64,000 nt of DNA, taken from contig NZ_AFWV01000002.1 in NCBI RefSeq assembly GCF_000223985.1, forward strand, positions 258,501 through 322,500. Reading direction: 5' to 3'. The notes under the pieces were generated by a model. That model was not told where the DNA came from. It did no database searches and saw nothing but the letters and a program-made list of their open reading frames with translations. Position numbers and translations under genes: made by a program. Below, piece by piece: positions 1-8,125 of the stretch (its first letter is position 1; each line of letters opens with the position of its first letter). Origin of the DNA: Thiocapsa marina 5811. GTDB lineage: Bacteria > Pseudomonadota > Gammaproteobacteria > Chromatiales > Chromatiaceae.

Positions 1-95
1 CGATCCCGCAACCGACCAAGATGCGCGAGTCCTTGGTCGGCCTCGCGGATGCGGATCTGCAGGCACTGGCGCAGTTTTACGCGAGTCAGCGGTAG
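1..95 (+). CDS. C-terminal end of a gene cut by the window edge, possibly a c-type cytochrome
   Basis: The frame starting at base 3 is open from the window edge and encodes 30 residues ending in the TAG at 93-95. The end reads LADADLQALAQFYASQR. This LSDADI-ALAAYYAS type of ending is common at the C-terminus of class I cytochromes c (c4/c553 type), after the distal Met ligand region, and a KM pair is visible upstream. The haem motif would lie outside the window, so the family call is only a suggestion. Confidence 0.45.
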   Translation, partial: IPQPTKMRESLVGLADADLQALAQFYASQR

Positions 96-696
96 GTCGC
101 GAGGTCATGCGAGTCGTGTAAGTACCGCGAGGCGAACCCTTTCTCGCATATGCTGACTTGGGACATTTTCGTTCCCCGTCTTCCCTCCTATCCTCGCAAG
201 GCGTGTTTCAATTCGCTCTGTGATCAGGGCGAAGACGCGATGCAGCGTAAGTACAAGTCATGCGTCGCGACCGCGTGTCAAAATCAACTCAAGGACGAGA
301 TAGCTGTGACCCTGTCGCTTCCCCTGCCCGCCGTTTCGTTTCAGTCCCCTGCTGTGTCCGTTGACCACCTCTGTCTCAGTCGGAACGGCTCAATGCGTCT
401 GCAAATTCAGTTGGGCCTACTTGATCAGACCGGCCACCGAACCGACCGGAGTCCCTCGTGACACTGGTCGAGGAGCATAACGCTACTCCGGGCGCTCCAC
501 GCAGCGTGACGCTCCGGTCGGAGTTAGGGACGAGCTCATGTAATCAGATCCGTTTGCCGTTGACCGAGGAATTCGCGACGTTCGGCAAATATGAGTGCCG
601 AGGAACTGGCGTTCGTCGAGTAAGTAGTCCCTTTCCTATTTCACGAACTGAAAGCGTCGCTAGCGATGAGAAATATCGCGGTACGTCCCAGGGCTG
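96..696. other. Gene-poor stretch with no supported gene
   Basis: Two short open frames exist (150-461 and 458-958), but neither has a recognisable domain. The second runs out of frame into the degraded repeat module that follows. No RNA gene, terminator or clear promoter was seen. It is probably decayed coding DNA, in keeping with the pseudogene next to it. Confidence 0.4.
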
Positions 697-1057
697 CAGT
701 AGTCGGCGCAACCCTGAGCCGCGACGGCGTGGTTCGCCTGCCAAGCCGCGATGGGACCGGCTTCTTCGCAACGGCGACGGTGAACATCGGCAGATCACGG
801 TCAGCGCCGACGACGGCGGGCGCAGTCTACCGCTGAGCCTGCGGGTCTGCGAGACCACTCAGGCAGGGAAATGGATCGTTTGCGGAAACAACCTGACACG
901 TTCCGTCGGCGCTGACCAAACGGCTTATTACACCGTTTTTGCCACAGGCAACGGATAGACCATCGCCTTTGATCCGGCCAACAACCGACGGTTCCTGCGC
1001 TTCGCCGCGAACGAGAGGACGGTGGGTGCGACTAATGTCGCGGTGACGGCGCCGTAG
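697..1057 (+). pseudogene. Decayed copy of the shared 247-aa C-terminal module
   Basis: The translation matches the C-terminal half of the modules ending at 5435, 7954 and 13982. VRLPSRDGTGFFATA appears in one frame (about 730-775). SADDGGRSLPLSLRVCET and the following LTRSVGADQTAYYTV appear in another frame (about 800-955), so there is a frameshift near 775-800. The CAG codon of the intact NGQPIAFDP motif is TAG here (956-958). The same frame then continues through AFDPANNR and VGATNVAVT to a TAG at 1055-1057, exactly where the intact copies end. The N-terminal half is missing or beyond recognition. This is a gene relic, not an expressed protein. Confidence 0.85.
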
Positions 1058-1332
1058 CCCGGCACCTGGCTTTGGAGAGAACTCTAGGTCAATGCGAACA
1101 ACCTGGCAGTGGCAGCAACTCATCATCCGGTCTTTGCGACTCGATCGCGACTCATGAACTTGATCACCAGGAAGTTGCTTTAAAAATGGGACATTCACAG
1201 GACGAAGCCGTTATGAATTCATTTTTTCGGTTCGACAGCAATGCACTATCTTCGATAAGGACAATGTTTCGATCAATGCCTGCTGGAGACTCCTCCGAGC
1301 GGAGCCGACGAGTGCAATGCGAGGAAGAATCC
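1058..1332. other. Intergenic region upstream of the interrupted secreted-protein gene
   Basis: The frame of the downstream gene stays open back to 1072, but the residues before 1333 look unlike a protein N-terminus. The best start is ATG 1333, because GAGGAAG at 1321-1327 sits as a ribosome site in front of it and a signal peptide follows. No clear promoter was identified. Confidence 0.4.
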
Positions 1333-2576
1333 ATGTCTCCCCGGCTTGTTTGGCTTCCTTTCATACCAGAGAAGCACTGCACCGCAAGCATTTTTTCCTG
1401 TTTGATGCTGATGATGAGCTTGTCGATTGGCGACGCCCTGGCTCAAGATTCGCTCTCGATGAATGGGATGTTACGGGTCGATGGATCTGAATCGAGCGGG
1501 TCGTTGGCGACAGAAGACGCACTGCGCGAACGTGTCGCCCGCGAGGGCTGGATGCGCGTGCGGGTGGACCTCATCCAATCGGCGAGACTCTCGGTGCCAT
1601 CCGACGCGGTCGAGTCAGGCATCCTTGAAGACCAGTTGGAGCGAACGACGCAAGACCTATTGTTCGCGTTGCCCGCAGGCTCCTACGAAGCGGTTCATCG
1701 TGACGCCGATTCGCCAACACTTACCCTGAGAGTCGATGCTGTCGGCCTGGACGAATTGCTGGTTTCACCCTTGGTGGCGAATGTTGATGCAGCCGGTATT
1801 CCGGGCGAGGCCGGAATGGACTTGGCAATAGTTGTCGAGCAGGCGATTCGGTCGTATCAATTAGCATACACTATAAGCCCCGATGTCGAGGCTGCTGCTT
1901 ACAGCGACTCTTGGTCGGACAGTTTTGCGGACATTTCATTACTTGAGGATCTCAGGGCCGAGATCATTGCTACCTTGGAGCAGTTGGACACGGGTAGCCT
2001 CGAGGCGCGCGATCACCTTCATGTCGTCCTTCAAAACTTGGATGATGAGTTAGCAACCGATGAAGCACAATCACTTTCTGCCCTCCCTGCGACAACGGAT
2101 GCGGTCGACTACCGTGTTGATTTTATCCCCTCGTCCTACAGTTTTGGTCAAGTGCCGGTCGGCAGCAGCAGCGCGCCCCAAACGGCGACGATCAGGAATA
2201 TCGGTACCGGGATGGTCACCTTCGAGAGGGGCATTCTTAACTACCCATACGTCTCGGCCGGGTACAGCATGAGCGACAGTACCTGTGGGGCGACTTTGAG
2301 TCCGGGAACTTCTTGCGAAGTCAAGATACGGTTCAGCCCGCAAGCGACCGGCAGTCCGAGCGCCTACTTGTTTGTCAGGGTCAATGAATCGACCACCCTT
2401 TTTGCAGCACGCCTTGATGGTACCGGAACCGCGGATCGGACCTACGGCGTTGGATTCACCCCCTCGTCCTACAGTTTTGGTCAAGTGCCGGTCGGCAGCA
2501 GCAGCGCGCCCCAAACCGCGACGATCAGAAATACCGGTACCGGGACGGTTACCTTCGGGAGAGGCATTCTTAACTA
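1333..2576 (+). pseudogene. 5' part of an IS-interrupted secreted protein (I9-like propeptide plus choice-of-anchor D repeats)
   Basis: The original gene ran from 1333 to 2576 and resumed at 4484-5435, giving 731 residues once the IS and one target-site copy are removed. This part holds a signal peptide (about residues 1-38, ending DALAQ). Next is a domain at about 65-165 resembling the inhibitor-I9 prodomain of subtilases, with the typical LTLRVDAVGLDELLVSPLV signature. No protease domain follows. Two tandem choice-of-anchor D (Hydin-like Ig) repeats come next, each starting PSSYSFGQVPVGSSSAP; the second is cut by the IS. The split codon at 2575 borrows its third base from the IS and becomes TAG. 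The residual product would be a truncated 414-residue protein without the C-terminal module. Confidence 0.8.
2571..2576. repeat. Left copy of the 6-bp target-site duplication (TAACTA)
   Basis: TAACTA at 2571-2576 is repeated at 4478-4483, directly flanking the insertion sequence. The undisturbed paralogous stretch at about 2233-2250 reads CTTAACTACCCATACG, which confirms the pre-insertion sequence. Confidence 0.85.
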
Positions 2577-2619
2577 GTGCCTGAACAGAAACCACGTTTT
2601 CTATTTCCGAACAGTGGGT

Positions 2620-2625
2620 TATAAT
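2620..2625 (+). promoter_or_regulatory. Possible -10 element of the transposase promoter
   Basis: A perfect TATAAT lies about 130 bp before the transposase ATG, just inside the left inverted repeat. No convincing -35 hexamer is seen at 16-18 bp upstream, so this is only a candidate. Confidence 0.3.
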
Positions 2626-2753
2626 ATGTCCCCATGATCGAAGATCATGCCGATTTTCGATCGAGAGGGGCAGAGAAAACGCTAACCTATTGATTTCCTG
2701 ATGACTCGAAGGCGATTTCGGCCGATTTTCGCCGGGGCATGCCATGAGTCTTC

Positions 2754-4280
2754 ATGAACGTCGTGATTCGAGCCACTATGCGCAACGTGATCGATCCGCA
2801 ATTGAAACTCGGCGAAGAGGATATCGCCGCCATCGCTCTGGATCCGCGCTCGCGCGACGATATCCCGCAGCTCTTGCGTGGACTGCAGCACATCTACACC
2901 ACCCCGCAGGTGCGTGAGCCGGTGTTCGCGATCCTCGCCGAGCTGCGCCCGCCGGGCAGCGGCGAGGACGGCAAGGCGAGCCCCGAGACCGGCCGGCCCG
3001 GTCTGTCGCAGTGGGCGATCCTGGTGCTCGGCGTGCTGCGCTTGGGACTGAACGCCGATTACGACCGCATTCTCGAGCTGGCCAATCAGCACACCACTCT
3101 GCGCAAGATGCTCGGCCATGCCGACTGGGCCGACGACACGACCTACAATCTGCAGACGCTCAAGGACAACCTGAGCCTGTTCACGCCCGAGCTGCTCGAG
3201 CGCATCAACCAAGCGCTGGTGGGTGCCGGCCATGCCTTGGTAAAAAAAAGTCCGGACGATTCCCTCGCGGTGCGCTGTGACTCCTTCGTGGTCGAGACCC
3301 ACGTGCATTATCCGACCGACATCAACCTGCTCTTCGATGCGGTGCGCAAGGCCATCGAGACCAGCGCCGGATTGTGCGAGGACGCCGGCCTGAGCGATTG
3401 GCGGCAAAGCGCCTACAACGTGCGCTGCCTGAAGAAAGCCTATCGGCGGGCGCAAACCCTCAAGCACTCCACGGCGCAGGATCCGGAGAAACGGGCCGCA
3501 CGGCGTATCGAGATCGAAGCGGCCCATGCCGCCTACCTGGACCTGGCCGGGGGCTTTCTGATGCGGGCGCGCGAGACGCGCATCCGCCTGCACCTGATCG
3601 CCGCGTTGCCGGACGTCCAGCTCGCGCCGCTCGATGCCTTCATCGCCCACGGCGAGCGGCAGATCGACCAGATCCGCCGCCGCGTGCTGTGCGGTCAGAC
3701 CATCCCGCATGCCGAGAAGGTCTTCTCGATCTTCCAACCCCATACCGAGTGGATCAGCAAAGGCAAGGCCGGCGTGCCGGTGGAGCTGGGTCTGCGCGTG
3801 GCGATCGGCGAAGATCAGCACGGCTTCATCCTGCACCATCGGGTCATGGAGCGCATCACCGACGATCAGGTCGCCGTTCCCTTGGTGGAAGAGATCGTGG
3901 CGCGCTTCCCGGCGGTCGGGAGCGTCAGCATGGACAAGGGCTTTCACAGCCCCGCCAACCAACGCGCCCTGGCCGAGGTGATCGACTTTCCGGTGCTGCC
4001 GAAGAAGGGCAAGTGCTCGGCCGCGGAGCGCGAACGCGAAGGCGATCCGCGCTTCATCCAGCTGCGCCGCAAACACTCCGCCGTGGAGTCCGCCATCAAC
4101 GCGCTGGAGGTCCACGGGCTCGACCGCTGTCGCGATCACGGGATCGACGGCTTCAAGCGCTATGTCGCCTTGGCGGTGGTGGCGCGCAACCTCCAGCGCA
4201 TCGGTACGCTGCTGCTGGCGCAGGAGGCCGAGGAGGCGCGGCGCGAGCGGGAACGACAGCGCCGCCGACGCGCTGCTTGA
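2754..4280 (+). CDS. DDE-type IS transposase (ISNCY-like)
   Basis: This 508-residue protein fills most of the element. It has an N-terminal segment with alternating basic and acidic helices (GRPGLSQWAILVLGVLRLGL is typical of this transposase group). The catalytic core has CDSFVVETHVHYPTD as the first Asp block (about residue 180), VSMDKGFHSPAN as the second (about 395) and a Glu-bearing helix (RKHSAVESAINALEVHGL, about 445) as the third. The tail is strongly basic and alanine/arginine rich. The reading frame is complete, so the element may still be active. ATG 2754 is used; ATG 2778 is an alternative. A long antisense frame over the same DNA is a high-GC artefact. Confidence 0.85.
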   Translation: MNVVIRATMRNVIDPQLKLGEEDIAAIALDPRSRDDIPQLLRGLQHIYTTPQVREPVFAILAELRPPGSGEDGKASPETGRPGLSQWAILVLGVLRLGLNADYDRILELANQHTTLRKMLGHADWADDTTYNLQTLKDNLSLFTPELLERINQALVGAGHALVKKSPDDSLAVRCDSFVVETHVHYPTDINLLFDAVRKAIETSAGLCEDAGLSDWRQSAYNVRCLKKAYRRAQTLKHSTAQDPEKRAARRIEIEAAHAAYLDLAGGFLMRARETRIRLHLIAALPDVQLAPLDAFIAHGERQIDQIRRRVLCGQTIPHAEKVFSIFQPHTEWISKGKAGVPVELGLRVAIGEDQHGFILHHRVMERITDDQVAVPLVEEIVARFPAVGSVSMDKGFHSPANQRALAEVIDFPVLPKKGKCSAAEREREGDPRFIQLRRKHSAVESAINALEVHGLDRCRDHGIDGFKRYVALAVVARNLQRIGTLLLAQEAEEARRERERQRRRRAA

Positions 4281-4477
4281 CCCTTTCGATCGGATCCGGT
4301 GCCGACCCCCACGGGAGTGGTGCGCCTGCGGAATGCCGGTGATGCGAGTCATTCGCATTAATCCGGTTTAATTCCACGAATCCGCATCGAATGCGGCTCG
4401 ATTGAATACGCTGGCCCCGGCCCGCCATTCAGGGCGAGGTGCCGGGGCGGGAAAAAACGGGGTTTTCGGTCGAGCAC

Positions 4478-4483
4478 TAACTA
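4478..4483. repeat. Right copy of the 6-bp target-site duplication (TAACTA)
   Basis: Identical to 2571-2576. The host frame resumes at 4484 as CCCATACG, encoding PYVSAGYSMSDSTCG as in the first anchor D repeat. Confidence 0.85.
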
Positions 4484-5435
4484 CCCATACGTCTCGGCCG
4501 GGTACAGCATGAGCGATAGTACCTGTGGGGCGACTTTGAGTCCGGGAGCTTCGTGCGAACTCAAGATACGGTTCAGTCCGCAAGCGACCGGCAGTCCGAC
4601 CGCCTACTTGTTTGTGAGGGTCAATGAATCGACCACCCTTTTTGCCGCGCGCCTTGATGGCACTGGCTACATGCCTATCGAAGACGCGCAGATTAACTCA
4701 GCCGTCTTGCCGTATGCCCGAGCAATACCCGTCGGTGCAACCGCGACGGCATTCGCAAGCGTCATCAATAGCGGCAACGCAACGGCGACCGACTGCTCGA
4801 TCGCACTGCCTGGGGGCATCCCGGCGACCTTCAGCTACCAAACCACCAACGCCGCCAACGTGCTGATCGGGACTCCCAACACCCCGGTCGACATCGCTCC
4901 CGGTGCCACCCAAGGCTTCGTCTTCGGCATCACCCCGAGCCAAGCGATGGCCGCGACCGAGATTCCGATCGTGTTCGACTGCGCCAACACCGCCCCGGCT
5001 GAGAGTAACCCGGGCCTAAACACCTTCATCCTCTCCGCTTCGGCGAGCGCCCCCCCGGATCTCCTCGCCATCGGTGCGACACCGAGCGGCGACGGCGTAG
5101 TGCGCCTGCCGAGCCGCGACGGGACCGGCTTCTTCGCCACGGCGGCGGTGAATATCGGCAGTATCGGTTCGATGACCGTCGGTGCGGACGACGGCGGGCG
5201 CGGCCTGCCGCTGAGCCTGCGGGTCTGCGAGACCAACGCCCGAGGCGACTGGTTGGTGTGCGGTAATCAGCTGACACGCTCGGTCGGTGCTGGCCAGACG
5301 CTCTATTACACCGTTCTGGCCACCGGGACCGGTCAGCCGATCGCCTTCGATCCGGCCAACAATCGGTTGTTCCTGCGTTTTCGCTCGAACGAGACCACCG
5401 TGGGGGCGACCAATGTCGCGGTGACGGTGCCGTAG
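4484..5435 (+). pseudogene. 3' part of the IS-interrupted secreted protein, with the shared C-terminal module
   Basis: It continues the frame broken at 2576. It first completes the second anchor D repeat (SMSDSTCGATLSPGASCEL to LFAARLDGTG). It then carries the 247-residue shared module from INSAVLPYARA (4692) to VAVTVP and the TAG at 5433-5435. The module is the same length (744 nt with stop) as those in the genes ending at 7954 and 13982. It has paired cysteines (DCSI, FDCAN, RVCET, WLVCG) that could form disulfides outside the cytoplasm. An internal ATG at 4509 opens a frame, but with no signal peptide and no ribosome site it is unlikely to make a functional product. Confidence 0.8.
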
Positions 5436-5545
5436 CTTGGATAGATGAATGGAGGCGCGGTGCCGGCTCGCTTCGGGGGGCTTGCAATGCCGAGAACCGT
5501 GCGAACAGGCATAGGCAGAAAGACGCAAAAACACAGGACTAAATC

Positions 5546-7954
5546 ATGGAACGGATAAACCATTGGACGAATCGAAGCCCGGCAATGTTGGCGGCGCTTG
5601 CTCTGGTCTCACTCGGGATTGCCTCATACGACGGCACTGCCGCGATCAATGATACAGGTCAGCTCTTCTGCGACGACGGTGCGGAGCTGACGAGCTGTAT
5701 AGATGCCGGCACCGGGGATCAAATCTTGCTGTTGGGTCAGGATGGTCACGACGGGCGCGACGCCCAGGCTCAAGCGGGCTTGATCGCCAAAATCGGAGGC
5801 GGCGCCGGCGGTTTCGATTTCTCGCCTTTGGATCAGGACGGAGCGCCGATTGCCGTCGTCGAGAATATCCCCGCGAGCTTCCCAACCTGCGTACAAGACA
5901 ATGTCACCGGATTGACTTGGGAAGTGAAAACCCGGGACGGCGGGCTGCGCGATCGCGACTGGACCTACCGTTGGTCAGGTACAAACGGCAACGGCGTAAC
6001 CGCGCCAAGTCAGGTGCGGTCGATTTGCGGCGGACATGTGCACGGAGGATCGTGTGATGTTTCTGCCTATGTCGCTGCGGTCAACGCAGCCGGACTCTGC
6101 GGCGCGCGGGATTGGCGTCTGCCGACGCTACAGGAACTGCAGGGCATTGTCTCGGCAGGCAGTATCGCTCCCGCGATCGACTCGGAGTATTTCCCGAACA
6201 CCCGAGTCGGTGCGTATTGGACCGCCACGCTTGATGCCGCCGATGACACGCGCGCCTGGCGTGTCGATTTCAACCGAGGAGACTCAGGCACCGAGCTGTC
6301 ATCCGACCCTTCGGGCATTAGATTGGTGCGCGGATCGCAAGCCCCGGATGCCTTGACCGACAATGGCGACGGGACCGTGACCCAGGCATCTACGTGGCTG
6401 ATGTGGGCGCAATGCAGCGAGGGGCAGCAAGGACCGAGCTGCAGCGGCGGCAGTCCGACCGCGATGACCTGGCCCGAGGCGCTGGCTGCCGCTCAAGCGT
6501 CGCGGCTGGCCGACTATAACGATTGGCGCCTGCCGAATAAAAAAGAGCTTCAGTCCCTTGTCGATCATCGTCGATACGGCCCGGCCATCGACGAGACGTT
6601 TTTCCCTGCAACGCCTGACGAACGGTATTGGACCAGCACCAGCGACTTAGCCGATCTTGCCCTTGCTTCGTTCATCGACTTTATTGACGGCACGGATGCT
6701 TCGTTCGATAAATTAAGCCCTCTGCATGTGCGCTTTGTGAGGGGTGGAGAATCCCATGAGTCATCTTATTCAAAGACAGCCGTTAAGGGTTCATTCAGCG
6801 CTTCGCAAGTAGAGAATCTCGCAGCTCCCGGAACACCTGAACAGTTGGCGGGAAGCTGGACGACATCACAAGGAAAGCGATTTACGATCAACGAGAACGA
6901 TGTTCTTTCAGGTTTGTCGATTGATGTGAATGCTGGCGGAGCCTATGTTTGCGGTGTAACTGTTCCCTCGGGTTTTACGGCAACGTTCTCGGATATCCAG
7001 GTCACAGAAACGGGTTCTTTTCCGTCGGCTTATTTTTCAACCAGCGACCGATATACGAGCATTTCCACAACTCTCAACGCGGGTCAATTTAACTCCGACG
7101 GAGCCTCGGTAACATTTAGATTCAATTTTTATCGGGAAACACGTGTCGGAGGCTGTACCGCTATCAGTTCCGGTAGTGGAATCGTGACCGCTACGCGCCC
7201 AGTACCTCGCATCAACACTGCAGTGCTCCCGTACGCCCGTGCCGTTGCACTAGGTGAAACCGCGACGGCATTCGCAAGTATCATCAACAGCGGTAACGCA
7301 ACCGCAAACGGCTGTTCGATCGCACTGCCAGGGGGGATCCCGGCGACCTTTAGCTACCAAACCACCAATGCCGCCAACGCCCTGATCGGAAATCCCAATA
7401 CCCCGGTCGATATCGCCCCCGGCGCCACCCAGGGTTTCGTCTTCGCCATCACCCCGAGCCAAGCGATGGCTGCGACCGAAATTCCGCTGGTGTTCGACTG
7501 CGCCAATACCACTCCGGCAGCCAGCTATCCTGGTCTCAATACCTTCATCCTTTCCGCTGCGGCGAGCGCCCCTCCGGATCTACTCGCCATCGGTGCGACG
7601 CCGAGCGGCGACGGCGTGGTGCGCCTTCCGAGCCGTGACGGCATCGGTTTCTTCGCCACGGCGGCGGTGAACATCGGCAGTGCAGCGGCGATGACCGTCA
7701 GTGCGGACGACGGCGGGCGCGGGTTGCCGCTGACGCTCCGGGTCTGCGAGACCAACGCCCAGGGGGTTTGGCTGAACTGCGGTAACAGTCTTACGCGCCA
7801 AGTTGGCTCGGGCCAGACGCTCTATTACACCGTTCTGGCGACTGGCAGCGGTCAGCCGATCGCCTTCGATCCGGCCAAAAATCGGTTATTCCTGCGTTTT
7901 CGATCGAACGGGACTACCGTGGGGGCGACCAATGTCGCGGTGACGACACCCTAG
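5546..7954 (+). CDS. Secreted DUF1566 (Lcl C-terminal-like) protein with the shared C-terminal module
   Basis: This 802-residue protein begins with a probable signal peptide (hydrophobic MLAALALVSLGIASYDGTAA). Two DUF1566/Lcl-type domains follow at roughly residues 110-265 and 270-395. Both show the family hallmarks TGLTWEV or STWLMWAQ, then DWRLP(T/N)..EL(Q) and YWT(A/S)T, ending VR(F/L)VRGG. Residues about 400-550 are an unrecognised beta-rich segment with lower GC than its neighbours. Residues 556-802 are the 247-aa module also found at 4692-5435 and 13239-13982. DUF1566 domains are often extracellular, adhesin-like or lectin-like modules, so a cell-surface role is inferred. There is no catalytic motif. 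Confidence 0.75.
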   Translation: MERINHWTNRSPAMLAALALVSLGIASYDGTAAINDTGQLFCDDGAELTSCIDAGTGDQILLLGQDGHDGRDAQAQAGLIAKIGGGAGGFDFSPLDQDGAPIAVVENIPASFPTCVQDNVTGLTWEVKTRDGGLRDRDWTYRWSGTNGNGVTAPSQVRSICGGHVHGGSCDVSAYVAAVNAAGLCGARDWRLPTLQELQGIVSAGSIAPAIDSEYFPNTRVGAYWTATLDAADDTRAWRVDFNRGDSGTELSSDPSGIRLVRGSQAPDALTDNGDGTVTQASTWLMWAQCSEGQQGPSCSGGSPTAMTWPEALAAAQASRLADYNDWRLPNKKELQSLVDHRRYGPAIDETFFPATPDERYWTSTSDLADLALASFIDFIDGTDASFDKLSPLHVRFVRGGESHESSYSKTAVKGSFSASQVENLAAPGTPEQLAGSWTTSQGKRFTINENDVLSGLSIDVNAGGAYVCGVTVPSGFTATFSDIQVTETGSFPSAYFSTSDRYTSISTTLNAGQFNSDGASVTFRFNFYRETRVGGCTAISSGSGIVTATRPVPRINTAVLPYARAVALGETATAFASIINSGNATANGCSIALPGGIPATFSYQTTNAANALIGNPNTPVDIAPGATQGFVFAITPSQAMAATEIPLVFDCANTTPAASYPGLNTFILSAAASAPPDLLAIGATPSGDGVVRLPSRDGIGFFATAAVNIGSAAAMTVSADDGGRGLPLTLRVCETNAQGVWLNCGNSLTRQVGSGQTLYYTVLATGSGQPIAFDPAKNRLFLRFRSNGTTVGATNVAVTTP

Positions 7955-8125
7955 CTGCACCTTATGCGGCGAATCGCGAGCGCCGGCGTCCACCGGCGCG
8001 TTGCATCGGCTATTCTTACGCGTTCACTGGAACTGCGGTTTGAAGCAGGAGTAACGATCTCCCGGCAGAGCCGGCGGATCGCTCGTCTCGGTTAAGGGTG
8101 CGCCGACATCTTCAGGGGGTTGTTT

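Larger units (their letters stand above)
2577..4477 (+). mobile_element. Insertion sequence of 1,901 bp, one transposase gene, imperfect terminal inverted repeats
   Basis: The left end GTGCCTGAACAGAAACCACG and the right end, read inward as GTGCTCGACCGAAAACCCCG, form imperfect inverted repeats matching at 17 of 24 positions. A 6-bp duplication (TAACTA) flanks the element. It lies in the second anchor D repeat of a secreted-protein gene, and both halves of that gene are otherwise intact, so the insertion looks recent. The single transposase and a DR of 6 fit an unclassified ISNCY/ISDol1-like DDE element; the family name is from memory. A comparison with ISfinder would settle it. Confidence 0.88.

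Noticed and set aside
458-958. 166-aa open frame as a real gene
   Set aside because: It enters the module homology only after a frameshift and ends at a CAG-to-TAG mutation; it is treated as part of a pseudogene.
2682-4358. Long minus-strand open frame opposite the transposase
   Set aside because: High-GC antisense shadow; no domain signature, no ribosome site, and the plus-strand frame has clear transposase motifs.
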